DNA from: Streptomyces dioscori
Lineage (GTDB): Bacteria > Actinomycetota > Actinomycetes > Streptomycetales > Streptomycetaceae
Assembly (NCBI RefSeq): GCF_003024195.1
Contig: NZ_KZ679039.1
Location: 124,001-188,000 of the forward strand
Length of the DNA stretch: 64,000 bases
Direction: 5' to 3'
Position numbers and translations under genes: made by a program
The notes under the pieces: generated by a model
What the model was told of the DNA's origin: nothing
The model's input: the letters and a program-made list of their open reading frames with translations, nothing else
Databases searched by the model: none
In this document: positions 52,013-58,541 of the stretch, one piece after another
How positions within the stretch are numbered: the stretch's first letter is position 1
How the letters are laid out: each line of letters starts with the position of its first letter

Positions 52013-52216
52013 ATCAGTAGACCAATAAGTAAGCCAGCGAGGAAGTTGAAGGCGGGTGACCATCTGAGGCTCTGGAATGGGAAGACAGTAGAGATTCTGT
52101 CCATCGAGCCAGGGACGAACCAGTCAGGAACCAAGTGCTTGATTCTGACGCTGTACAAGGCAGGAAAGATGGCCGTCAAGACAGGGCGTGTCATGACGAT
52201 GAATTATCCAGAGTAG
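52013..52216 (+). CDS. Small protein with possible AUC start
   Basis: An open frame to TAG at 52214-52216 encodes about 67 residues: KPARKLKAGDHLRLWNGKTV, EILSIEPGTNQSGTKCLILT, LYKAGKMAVKTGRVMTMNYPE. This looks like a small beta-barrel, with Lys-rich surface and alternating hydrophobics. A strong ribosome site AAGGGAGG ends 8 bases before an ATC codon in frame at 52013 and no ATG, GTG or TTG is near; TTG at 52043 is a poorer alternative. A terminator follows at 52234. The protein reading is well supported; the start is uncertain. Confidence 0.6.
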   Translation: MSRPISKPARKLKAGDHLRLWNGKTVEILSIEPGTNQSGTKCLILTLYKAGKMAVKTGRVMTMNYPE

Positions 52217-52233
52217 TAACTACTCTGGGAAAA

Positions 52234-52275
52234 GCCGGTATCTCCGAAACTCGGAGGTATCGGCACTTCTGTTTT
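52234..52275 (+). terminator. Terminator after small protein
   Basis: GCCGGTATCTCCG / CGGAGGTATCGGC (G-U pairs included) with loop AAACT at 52234-52264, then ACTTCTGTTTT. Confidence 0.85.
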
Positions 52276-52340
52276 AGGGGGTAGACATGAGTAACTACTT
52301 CTAGTCCAGACACCTACGGAACTACCCAGAAAAGCAGGAG

Positions 52341-52456
52341 TCGCGTATAGAATTCCTTTGGAAAGCATATGTAGTAGCCTTTTCGATTATGAAAGAAAGG
52401 GAATTCCGTATCACGAGCCGGCCGAGGTATTCCATATTCAATGGAATAGCAATAGA
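52341..52456. repeat. AT-rich region with GAATTCC inverted repeats
   Basis: GAATTCCTTT near 52349 and AAAGGGAATTCC near 52395 form an inverted repeat, with ATTCC/GGAAT copies again near 52428-52447. The region is clearly AT-rich and lies directly downstream of the replication-like gene. It could be an iteron-like origin. Confidence 0.45.
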
Positions 52457-52490
52457 GAAGTCCAGGGAATTCGCATCCCTGGACTTTCTC
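52457..52490. terminator. Bidirectional terminator
   Basis: AAGTCCAGGGA (52458-52468) / TCCCTGGACTT (52476-52486), then TCTC on the plus side and TTCTC-type bases on the minus side. It ends the minus-strand replication-like transcript (stop at 52511). Confidence 0.8.
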
Positions 52491-52510
52491 ATTGGCGCTA
52501 ATCACTTCCT

Positions 52511-53629
52511 CTATCCATTACCTCTGATTCTCTCGTAATTGGCCAGTCGGGCAATGCCCGCAGAGGTAGTAAGCGTGTGGTCGTGCGTCTTGCGAATTAC
52601 CTTCTGTGCTTGCTCGATCTTCTCTCTATCCTTGCGTGCCTGGTCTCTGACAAGCATCGCCTTGAGTAGACGTGCGTTGTAGTCCTCATCGGACTCCCCG
52701 GCCCGCCTGAGAGGCTTCCAGACGTCCTCTGAAGGCTTCTGGGGAGTCTCAGGCTCCGATGCCTCAGGCTCTGCGCCAGAGGCGCGTACAGAGGCATTGC
52801 GAGGTGCGGGTACTCGATCAATTCTCTTCTTGGGAGTGAAGGAGTAACCACGCTTCTTAGTTGCACCAGAGGGAGGAGACGCGTGAGCGTCGACTACGTC
52901 ACCAGCGGAAGAGATAGGAGCGGCGAAGCCGTGACTTTCGTCAGCCAAGGTAGAGGAGCCAACTTCCTCAAGAGCTTCGTTAGCTAGTCCACCAAGGGGA
53001 GGAGTCATAGTCTCTGCCAAGGGTTTTCCCTGGTTCTCCTCTGGTAGCTCTTCGGAGCGCAGCTCCGTACTTGTACCTGTTTCATGTGGAGCTATTTCAA
53101 TGGAGCTATTTACAGTGCGGTTTTCCTCACTTGAGGTTGTGCGGTTTTCCGCGTTAGGGGTAGGGAGGTTTTCCGCACTACCTCTCTTGGCTGCCTTCTT
53201 ACCTATTACTACTAGCTGAGTGAAGGTGTTGACCTTGTTGAGGGCTTGGTACCAGGAAGGGAACTGGACTGCATAGACGTTGTTGATTCCCTTGCTGGTC
53301 TTGCGGTGAACAATTTTGACGTAGCCCTTTAGATCTAGGCTGGTAACGGTCTCCTGCGCCTGTCTCTTGCTGCGGTTGGTCTCGTTACCGATTGTTTCGA
53401 TAGAGGGGAAGGCGATACGGCACCAATCGCGGTTCTTCGCGTTGTAAAGCTCCGGGTTCGGGTTACCTGCCTTGTCGTGAAGGTAGCTGAGTACGCGATA
53501 TTCGGCGTCCGACAGGTTTGAGTCCTGCGCCATCTTCTTAGGGACGATCACAAAGCTTCCGTCGCGGTTCTCGTAGCCTGGTCGTGTGTCCGTGAACTCG
53601 ATGAGTTCCCTTCCGACTGTGTCTGTCAT
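52511..53629 (-). CDS. Winged-helix replication-initiator-like protein
   Basis: A 372-residue protein. The N-terminal 135 residues carry a winged helix of the phage/plasmid replisome-organiser type: FVIVPKKMAQDSNLSDAEYRVLSYLHDKAG, AFPSIETIGNETNRSKRQAQETVTSLDLKGYVKIVHRK and NVYAVQFPSW. A long hydrophilic Ser/Glu/Pro-rich middle follows and ends in a basic helical tail (YNARLLKAMLVRDQARKDREKIEQAQKVIRK). This layout suits DNA binding and helicase loading. It is the largest gene on the minus strand of the element, preceded by four very small proteins. Confidence 0.7.
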   Translation of the reverse strand: MTDTVGRELIEFTDTRPGYENRDGSFVIVPKKMAQDSNLSDAEYRVLSYLHDKAGNPNPELYNAKNRDWCRIAFPSIETIGNETNRSKRQAQETVTSLDLKGYVKIVHRKTSKGINNVYAVQFPSWYQALNKVNTFTQLVVIGKKAAKRGSAENLPTPNAENRTTSSEENRTVNSSIEIAPHETGTSTELRSEELPEENQGKPLAETMTPPLGGLANEALEEVGSSTLADESHGFAAPISSAGDVVDAHASPPSGATKKRGYSFTPKKRIDRVPAPRNASVRASGAEPEASEPETPQKPSEDVWKPLRRAGESDEDYNARLLKAMLVRDQARKDREKIEQAQKVIRKTHDHTLTTSAGIARLANYERIRGNG

Positions 53630-53810
53630 TCCTGGTATCCTTTATATAGTTCTGGAAAGCTGAGTCCATCGACTCGGCCCTTTTTCTGGACGGTTCGCCG
53701 TTCGACTGTTTCAACATTGGCAATCTCTCGCATGGGTTTGGGTTCGATTGCTGATTCTGGTTCATGATTCGGTACGCTTCTTGGTTCTTTCGCGCGTCGC
53801 TCCTCCGAGG

Positions 53811-53839
53811 CCCCGCTAGTTCATTGCGAACTAGCGGGG
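53811..53839. terminator. Hairpin between small-gene operon and replication-like gene
   Basis: Perfect 12-base stem CCCCGCTAGTTC / GAACTAGCGGGG with a 5-base loop. It lies between the stop at 53870 and the gene starting at 53629, so it may attenuate read-through between the two units. The gap 53630-53810 has a short overlapping frame I do not accept. Confidence 0.8.
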
Positions 53840-53869
53840 CTTTGTCGTTGCGTTGGACAGTTCTTGCCT

Positions 53870-54112
53870 TTAATGGAACTCTAAGCCGTACCGGGTGTTC
53901 CTATTCTTGAAGAGAACTCCTGATGAGTTCTCGCGAGAACTCTGAACCGGCGCAGAATAGAAACCGGCTGTTTGGAGTTCTTTGATGATTGCCTCGTAGC
54001 CGTCTCCGAATTCTTCCAAGAACTCATCTCGCCTCATCAGTTCGCCGGTTCTGTCGAGTTCGGAGTACACGGCTTGCGCCGGAAAGCTCAGTTCACTTGG
54101 GTCTTTCATCAC
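53870..54112 (-). CDS. Tiny winged-helix-like element protein 1
   Basis: An 80-residue protein. PSELSFPAQAVYSELDRTGELMRRDEFLEEFGDGYEAIIKELQTAGFY looks like a reduced winged helix (three helices plus wing) with a C-terminal basic strand (FKNRNTRYGLEFH). GTG 54112 overlaps the TGA of the upstream gene by 4 bases and an ATG follows one codon later, so translation is coupled. Confidence 0.7.
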   Translation of the reverse strand: MMKDPSELSFPAQAVYSELDRTGELMRRDEFLEEFGDGYEAIIKELQTAGFYSAPVQSSRENSSGVLFKNRNTRYGLEFH

Positions 54113-54507
54113 CTGTCCACTAGATAGAGGTGGCTGGAACGCATTCCCATGAAACCGGGAGCGTTCTGCACCTCGTATACCTTGCCCTGGGATTTGAGAT
54201 CATCAAGTACCTGCCGGAATAGCCCTGGAGCAGCGTCAGGCAACATCTGTGAGACATCGCTAGCGACGGTGTCAGTGTCGGCCATCTCTCCCTTAACTGT
54301 GTAGGTCTGGATGACTGAGGTAATTGCAGGAGCTGCGTATTTCAGTGCCTGTTCTCTTTGGTACCGATCAATCATTGCGCGCTGCGCAGAAACTCTTGCT
54401 GCCTCTTCTTCTGATTTCTTGGCCTCACGCTCCGGCGCGGTGGCTACATAGTTCGCCCACCAATTCCCTTCCTGTGTTCCGCTGCTGAATGCGTTGGTGT
54501 TCACCAT
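54109..54507 (-). CDS. Small winged-helix-like element protein 2
   Basis: A 132-residue protein with a helical N-terminus (EREAKKSEEEAARVSAQRAMIDRYQREQAL) and a C-terminal winged-helix-like part (AITSVIQTYTVKGEMADTDTVASDVSQMLPDAAPGLFRQVLDDL, KSQGKVYEVQN). ATG 54507 has GAGGAG upstream. It overlaps both the gene before it (54501-54507) and the gene after it (54109-54112). Confidence 0.72.
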   Translation of the reverse strand: MVNTNAFSSGTQEGNWWANYVATAPEREAKKSEEEAARVSAQRAMIDRYQREQALKYAAPAITSVIQTYTVKGEMADTDTVASDVSQMLPDAAPGLFRQVLDDLKSQGKVYEVQNAPGFMGMRSSHLYLVDR

Positions 54508-54785
54508 AGTGTTGACTCCTCTGTGTCTTTCCTGATCAATTTGTAGCAATGTGGCTTAACGGTGCGGTTCACTCGCAGCCACCCGTGACGCTCTAGTTGA
54601 CTTACTGCTTCTCTGAGGTCTGTTCGGTTCTTTCCTGCCCCGATGGCTTTGGCCAGGTGCTCTTGTGTGAGCCGTCTGGGATCTCCGCCGTACGCCTTGA
54701 TATAGATCCAAAGGAACTGTGCGCGGGGTCCAATCAAGGTGTCATTGAGTAGGTAGACCGGGGTCTCTACTGTCTGCTCTTCCAT
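54501..54785 (-). CDS. Small winged-helix element protein 3
   Basis: A 94-residue winged helix: LNDTLIGPRAQFLWIYIKAYGGDPRRLTQEHLAKAIGAGKNRTDLREAVSQLERHGWLRVNRT. It has the helix-turn-helix and GWL wing of plasmid/phage initiator relatives. It follows AAGGAAGAGG. The C-terminal stop overlaps gene 2. Confidence 0.78.
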   Translation of the reverse strand: MEEQTVETPVYLLNDTLIGPRAQFLWIYIKAYGGDPRRLTQEHLAKAIGAGKNRTDLREAVSQLERHGWLRVNRTVKPHCYKLIRKDTEESTLW

Positions 54786-54821
54786 CCTCTTCCTTTCTGC
54801 AAGTCGTTAGTGTGCCTCTGG

Positions 54822-55013
54822 TCATAGCCAGCCAGATTCCTCTAGCTCCCGTACGCACTCGTCCAGGGATACGTTCGGAGCCTGTCTCAGCTTGAACAGC
54901 GCATCACTGAGCGAATCGTCTTTCAGTGGTAGTCCGGCGCGATAGGCCATGTACGTGAGCTTGGCCGGTAGTGATACGGATGCGTGCCAGATAGGCAACG
55001 TGCTCGTATTCAT
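54822..55013 (-). CDS. Tiny winged-helix-like element protein 4
   Basis: A 63-residue protein: VSLPAKLTYMAYRAGLPLKDDSLSDALFKLRQAPNVSLDECVRELEESGWL. It resembles the same truncated fold with a VRELEESGWL end. Starts at ATG 55013 with CTGGAGAG nearby. It is the first gene of the small-gene operon, separated by 36 bases from the next. Confidence 0.68.
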   Translation of the reverse strand: MNTSTLPIWHASVSLPAKLTYMAYRAGLPLKDDSLSDALFKLRQAPNVSLDECVRELEESGWL

Positions 55014-55131
55014 TAATCTCTCCAGGGGGTCAGTCGGTTATTTCTCTCCGTCTGCCGCACCCTTCTAGATCTAATTATGGCAGATACGCATTCAATGTTG
55101 GTGAGGCCAGGAGTGGCCCGGGATGGCAAAA

Positions 55132-55166
55132 AGCCCTAGCAATCACTATCGGTAATTGCTAGGGCT
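55132..55166 (-). terminator. Terminator (minus strand)
   Basis: AGCCCTAGCAAT (55132-55143) / ATTGCTAGGGCT (55155-55166) with an 11-base loop. On the minus strand it is followed by TTTTTGCC, a classical intrinsic terminator for the small gene at 55194-55394. Confidence 0.88.
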
Positions 55167-55193
55167 CAGTTGGTTGCGCTGCGTAAAACTCGC

Positions 55194-55394
55194 TTATCCG
55201 GCTTGGGGGATTGATCTGCGCCCCGAGCCATTGACATAAGCGGGAAGGATCTTCCCCGACAGGGCTCCCTGGGCGAACGCCGCGCTGCGCCCCTCCATCC
55301 CTCCTGCCAGTTGGCGCAGTGCGCCCCTGATGTTCTGCACCCCTTCCTCGCTGCGCGCTGCCGTCTCGGCTCCCAATCGGTCTACCGCGTCCAT
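55194..55394 (-). CDS. Small helical element protein
   Basis: A 66-residue protein: MDAVDRLGAETAARSEEGVQ, NIRGALRQLAGGMEGRSAAFAQ, then GALSGKILPAYVNG. The pattern is amphipathic helical with no membrane segment. Ribosome-site evidence at ATG 55394 is poor, but a good terminator lies just downstream. The competing frame (55159-55473) encodes a low-complexity Arg/Gly product and is less likely. It could be an accessory recombination factor, but nothing shows this directly. Confidence 0.5.
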   Translation of the reverse strand: MDAVDRLGAETAARSEEGVQNIRGALRQLAGGMEGRSAAFAQGALSGKILPAYVNGSGRRSIPQAG

Positions 55395-55517
55395 GTCGAT
55401 GGGTGCGCCTGGCCCTAGTTCCGTGTCTGTCTCCTCTGGTCTCTCTCGTCTGTCCGGTTCCCTCGCTCCTCACATCTATTGTCTCAAGCTTTGTAGCAAG
55501 CTTGCGCCTGGCGACCG

Positions 55518-55640
55518 CGTCTCAGAAACGGTCGATTGCGGGACTGTCCGGCGAGACGCCTCCCGGACCCCGTATCGGCGTTCAAAACCCGTCTCATAAC
55601 CTCTCTCGATGCCTTGATGTTTTGAGACGGGTTATGAGAC
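55518..55640. repeat. Candidate recombination (res-like) site
   Basis: GTCTCATAAC (55591-55600) and GTTATGAGAC (55631-55640) are inverted, as are AACCCGTCTCA (55586-55596) and TGAGACGGGTT (55623-55633). CGTCTC (55518-55523) / GAGACG (55553-55558) forms a further pair. Several copies of the TGAGAC motif lie just before a resolvase gene, as expected for binding subsites. Confidence 0.65.
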
Positions 55641-55682
55641 ACTTTCTGTGTCGGCAGGGAACATCAGGGAGGGGAACGGATC

Positions 55683-56237
55683 ATGGCGGTCATCGGATAC
55701 AAGCGGGTCAGCGCCAAGGCTCAGCATGCTCAGCTTCAGGAGGACGCTCTGAGCGCGGCCGGTTGCTCCAAGGTCTACGAGGACAAGGCGTCCGGGAAGA
55801 ACGCGGAGCGCCCTGGTCTGCTCGCTGCTCTCGACTACATGAGGGAAGGCGACACCCTCTGTGTGTGGAAGCTTGACCGGTTGGGCCGCTCAACTAAGGA
55901 CGTGCTGACGACTGCTGAGGTCTTGCACGCCCATGGAATCGCGCTCCGCATTCTTACGGGAACTCTCTCCGGTACCTACTCGCCGAAGGGGGAGGGGAAG
56001 TTCTTCTTCACGATGATGGCTGCCTTTGCTGAGTTGGAGCGAGACATGATCATTGAGCGCACGCACGCCGGACTGGCGGCAGCCAAGGCGCAGGGGCGTG
56101 TGGGTGGGCGCCCGTCCGTCATCACTGAGGACGTGCTGACTGTCGCCAAGGCTCGTAAAGCCAAGGGGGAGAGCATCACTGCCATTGCCAAGGCGCTTGA
56201 AGTCTCCCGCGCGACGCTCTACCGGCACATCGGGTAG
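55683..56237 (+). CDS. Small serine recombinase (resolvase/invertase family)
   Basis: A 184-residue serine recombinase. YKRVSAKAQ gives the catalytic Ser10; VWKLDRLGRSTKDVL, GEGKFFFTMMAAFAELERDMIIERTHAGLAAAKAQGRVGGRPS and a C-terminal HTH (KAKGESITAIAKALEVSRATLYRH) complete the Tn3-resolvase layout. Length and domain order are normal. It probably resolves multimers of the element or inverts a segment. Start at ATG 55683 follows GGGAGGGGAACGG. Confidence 0.93.
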   Translation: MAVIGYKRVSAKAQHAQLQEDALSAAGCSKVYEDKASGKNAERPGLLAALDYMREGDTLCVWKLDRLGRSTKDVLTTAEVLHAHGIALRILTGTLSGTYSPKGEGKFFFTMMAAFAELERDMIIERTHAGLAAAKAQGRVGGRPSVITEDVLTVAKARKAKGESITAIAKALEVSRATLYRHIG

Positions 56238-56401
56238 CCCCAACGGTCCCTCTGCGCCCCTGCCTTCACTAGGTGGGGGCTCAGTCTTGTTTTCAGGCGT
56301 GATTAAGCCCGTGTGTCGGTGGGGAGAGCCTCGGTAGGCTGTTCAGCGGCATTCTGACAAGCGTCCGGCCCCGTCCGGGACCGATCGAGGGAGCGTGTGC
56401 T

Positions 56402-56422
56402 TTGCCGACTGGCAAGGTCAAG
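56402..56422 (+). other. attR of the integrated element
   Basis: The 12-base core GGCAAGGTCAAG is at 56411-56422. Unlike attL, its left side (TTGCCGACT) provides a new start codon and codons 2-3, so the cold-shock frame is restored. Confidence 0.85.
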
Positions 56423-56785
56423 TGGTTCAACAGCGAGAAGGGCTTCGGCTTTCTCTCCCGCGACGACGGCGGCGACGTCTTCGTTCATTCCTCGGTCCTG
56501 CCCGCCGGAGTCGATGTTCTCAAGCCGGGGCAGCGGGTGGAGTTCGGTGTGGTCGCCGGACAGCGCGGTGACCAGGCGCTCTCGGTGACGCTCCTGGACC
56601 CCACGCCCTCGGTCGCGGCCGCCCAGCGCCGCAAGCCCGACGAACTGGCCTCCATCGTCCAGGATTTGACGACCCTCCTGGAAAACATCACCCCGATGCT
56701 GGAACGAGGCCGCTACCCCGACAAGGCCTCAGGCGCAAAGATCGCGGGCCTGTTGCGCGCGGTGGCGGACCAGTTGGACGTATAG
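56402..56785 (+). CDS. Cold-shock domain protein, 5' end rebuilt by the element
   Basis: A 127-residue protein: a cold-shock domain (PTGKVKWFNSEKGFGFLSR, DVFVHSSVLPAGVD) followed by a helical C-terminal extension (ELASIVQDLTTLLENITPML, KIAGLLRAVADQLDV). TTG 56402 is now the start, with GAGGGAG upstream in element DNA. At the left edge the same seven codons start with GTG, so the protein is unchanged but its promoter and leader now come from the element. Lying beside mqnD it belongs to the core genome. Confidence 0.92.
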   Translation: MPTGKVKWFNSEKGFGFLSRDDGGDVFVHSSVLPAGVDVLKPGQRVEFGVVAGQRGDQALSVTLLDPTPSVAAAQRRKPDELASIVQDLTTLLENITPMLERGRYPDKASGAKIAGLLRAVADQLDV

Positions 56786-56814
56786 CCGACCTGGTATCCA
56801 ACGGGTACCGGCCC

Positions 56815-56840
56815 GGGCTGCGCCCTCATGGGCGCAGCCC
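56815..56840 (+). terminator. Terminator after csp gene
   Basis: GGGCTGCGCCC / GGGCGCAGCCC with a TCAT loop, 30 bases after the stop; overlaps the start of a REP unit. Confidence 0.8.
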
Positions 56841-56842
56841 GC

Positions 56843-56909
56843 ATGAGGGGCGCGGGGAACTGCGCGACCAGCCCCCACCGGACCCGCACCCGCACCCGCA
56901 CCCGCACTC
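56843..56909. repeat. REP-like repeat and CGCACC tandem
   Basis: Inverted core gaggggcgcggggaactgcg with the tail gaccagcccccaccgg, followed by about five copies of a 6-base CGCACC unit (56885-56907). It sits between csp and mqnD. Confidence 0.85.
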
Positions 56910-56932
56910 CGCGCCCCCTACGCCCCATCCCG

Positions 56933-57838
56933 CTAGGGAAAGTCCAGCGCCCCCGGGGCGAGCGCGGGCACAAGACCTTCCGCCGCCGCCCGCGTGAGAA
57001 GGCCCCGGACCGCCGCGTACCCGTCCTCGCCGAGGTCCGCCGTGAACTCGTTGACGTACAGCCCGATGTGCTGATCGGCCACCGCCGCGTCCATCTCCTG
57101 CGCATGCTCCATCACATACGCCCGCGAGGCCTCGGGATCGTCCCAGGCGGCCCGCACGGACGCCCGTGCGGACTCGGCGAGCAGCCCCAGAGTGGCCTCG
57201 CCCAGCGCCCGCCGGGCGATGATCGCGCCCAGCGGGATCGGCAGCCCCGTCGTCCGCTCCCAGTGCTCACCCATGTCCGCGAGCTTGTGCAGACCGTAGT
57301 TCTGGTACGTGAAACGGGCCTCGTGGATGACCAGTCCGGCGTCCACCTTCCCGTCCCGTACCGCGGGCATGATCTCGTGGAACGGCATGACGACGATCTC
57401 GCCGACCCCGCCGGGAACCGTGTCCGCGGCCCACAGGCGGAACAGCATGTACGCGGTCGACCGCTCGCTCGGCACGGCGACCGTGCGGCCGGTGAGGTCC
57501 ACGCCCGCCTCCCGGGTGAGGACCAGCGGCCCGCAGCCCCGCCCCAGAGCGCCCCCGCAGGGCAGCAGGGCCCATTCGTCCAGGACGTACGGCAGGACGG
57601 CGTACGACACCTTCAGGACGTCGAACTCGCCGCGCTCGGCCATGCCGTTGGTGATGTCGATGTCGGCGAAGGTCACGTCCAGCGCGGGCGCCCCCGGGAT
57701 CCGGCCGTGCGCCCAGGCGTCGAAGACGAAGGTGTCGTTCGGACAGGGCGAGTACGCGATCTTCAGCGGCTGCGTCTCGGAGGACTGCGAGGGCTGCGTG
57801 GGCTGAGGCGTCTGCGAGGGCTCAGTGGGTGAGGTCAT
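56933..57838 (-). CDS. mqnD: 1,4-Dihydroxy-6-naphthoate synthase
   Basis: A 301-residue periplasmic-binding-fold enzyme of the futalosine menaquinone pathway; it converts cyclic de-hypoxanthine futalosine to 1,4-dihydroxy-6-naphthoate. KIAYSPCPNDTFVFDAWAHG, DITNGMAERGEFDVLKVSY and the His of GLVIHEARFTYQNYGL are diagnostic. It starts at ATG 57838, overlapping the 3' end of mqnB by 17 bases, so the two are an operon. An N-terminal Pro/Gln/Ser extension of about 20 residues is unusual. Confidence 0.95.
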   Translation of the reverse strand: MTSPTEPSQTPQPTQPSQSSETQPLKIAYSPCPNDTFVFDAWAHGRIPGAPALDVTFADIDITNGMAERGEFDVLKVSYAVLPYVLDEWALLPCGGALGRGCGPLVLTREAGVDLTGRTVAVPSERSTAYMLFRLWAADTVPGGVGEIVVMPFHEIMPAVRDGKVDAGLVIHEARFTYQNYGLHKLADMGEHWERTTGLPIPLGAIIARRALGEATLGLLAESARASVRAAWDDPEASRAYVMEHAQEMDAAVADQHIGLYVNEFTADLGEDGYAAVRGLLTRAAAEGLVPALAPGALDFP

Positions 57839-58502
57839 GTGGGTTCCAACTCTCCAGTACGGGCGCAAGCTTCCCGAAGGCCCCGGTGAGTGCCGCGAGG
57901 GCCTCGCCGATCCGCCAGGCGGCGCGGTCCCGGGGGCCCACGGGATTGGACACGGCACGGATCTCCAGGACGGGGACGCCGTGCGCCGCGGCGGCCTCCG
58001 CCACCCCGAAGCCCTCCATGGCCTCGGCGAGCGCGCGCGGGTGGCGCCGGCGCAGTTCCACCGCGCGCGCGGCGCTGCCGGTCACCGTGCTGACGGTCAG
58101 GACGGACCCCTGACGTGCTCCGGTGACGGCCGCGATCTCTCGTACGAGTGAATTCGGTGGCCGGTGCGTGACGGTTCCGAACCCCAGTTCGGTGACCGGG
58201 ACGAACCCGTCGGCGGTTTCGGCGCCGAGGTCCGCGACCGTGATCTCGTCGGCGAGGACGAGCGAGCCGACGGGCGCGTCGGGCTGGAACCCGCCCCCGA
58301 TACCGGCGGAGACGACCAGGTCGTACGGCTCACCGCCCAGCGCGGCCGCGGTGAGCGCGGCGGCGGTCGACGCTGCGGCGGCGGCCGGTCCCACGCCACC
58401 GGCGAGAGGACGGAGTACCGACGACGCCGGTGCCGACGCAGTGAACGCCGCCGCCACCGCGTCCCGTTCGGCGGGGACGGCGGTGGTTACGAGGACACGC
58501 AT
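57822..58502 (-). CDS. mqnB: Futalosine hydrolase
   Basis: A 226-residue nucleosidase-fold enzyme that releases hypoxanthine from futalosine in menaquinone synthesis. YDLVVSAGIGGGFQPDAPVGSLVLADEI and VSTVTGSAARAVELRRRHP, AEAMEGFGVAEAAAAHGVPVLEIRAVSN give the purine nucleosidase pattern including the catalytic ME pair. Starts at ATG 58502. It is the upstream gene of mqnBD. Confidence 0.93.
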   Translation of the reverse strand: MRVLVTTAVPAERDAVAAAFTASAPASSVLRPLAGGVGPAAAAASTAAALTAAALGGEPYDLVVSAGIGGGFQPDAPVGSLVLADEITVADLGAETADGFVPVTELGFGTVTHRPPNSLVREIAAVTGARQGSVLTVSTVTGSAARAVELRRRHPRALAEAMEGFGVAEAAAAHGVPVLEIRAVSNPVGPRDRAAWRIGEALAALTGAFGKLAPVLESWNPHDLTH

Positions 58503-58541
58503 GAGCGGCGCTCCATGGGAACCGGGCGGCTCAGCGGCGGC

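Larger units (their letters stand above)
48393..56422. mobile_element. 8-kb integrated element in the 5' end of a csp gene
   Basis: Bounded by a 12-base direct repeat (48393-48404 and 56411-56422). It begins with a serine integrase next to attL and ends with a resolvase near attR. The internal sequence has lower GC, A/T-ending codons, several short genes and none of the REP-like repeats common outside. There is no TraB/FtsK-type transfer gene and no capsid, terminase or tail gene. It may be an integrative plasmid, a phage satellite or a reduced prophage. Confidence 0.88.

Noticed and set aside
53538-53765. 75-residue frame overlapping the start of the replication-like gene
   Set aside because: Low-complexity Asn/Arg/Lys-rich content, 92-base overlap with the well-supported gene.
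55159-55473. 104-residue minus-strand frame before the resolvase
   Set aside because: Arg/Gly/Asp/Thr low-complexity product; the shorter frame at 55194-55394 has normal composition.
55683-56237. Resolvase as part of a Tn3-type transposon
   Set aside because: No TnpA transposase and no 38-bp type terminal repeats in the element.
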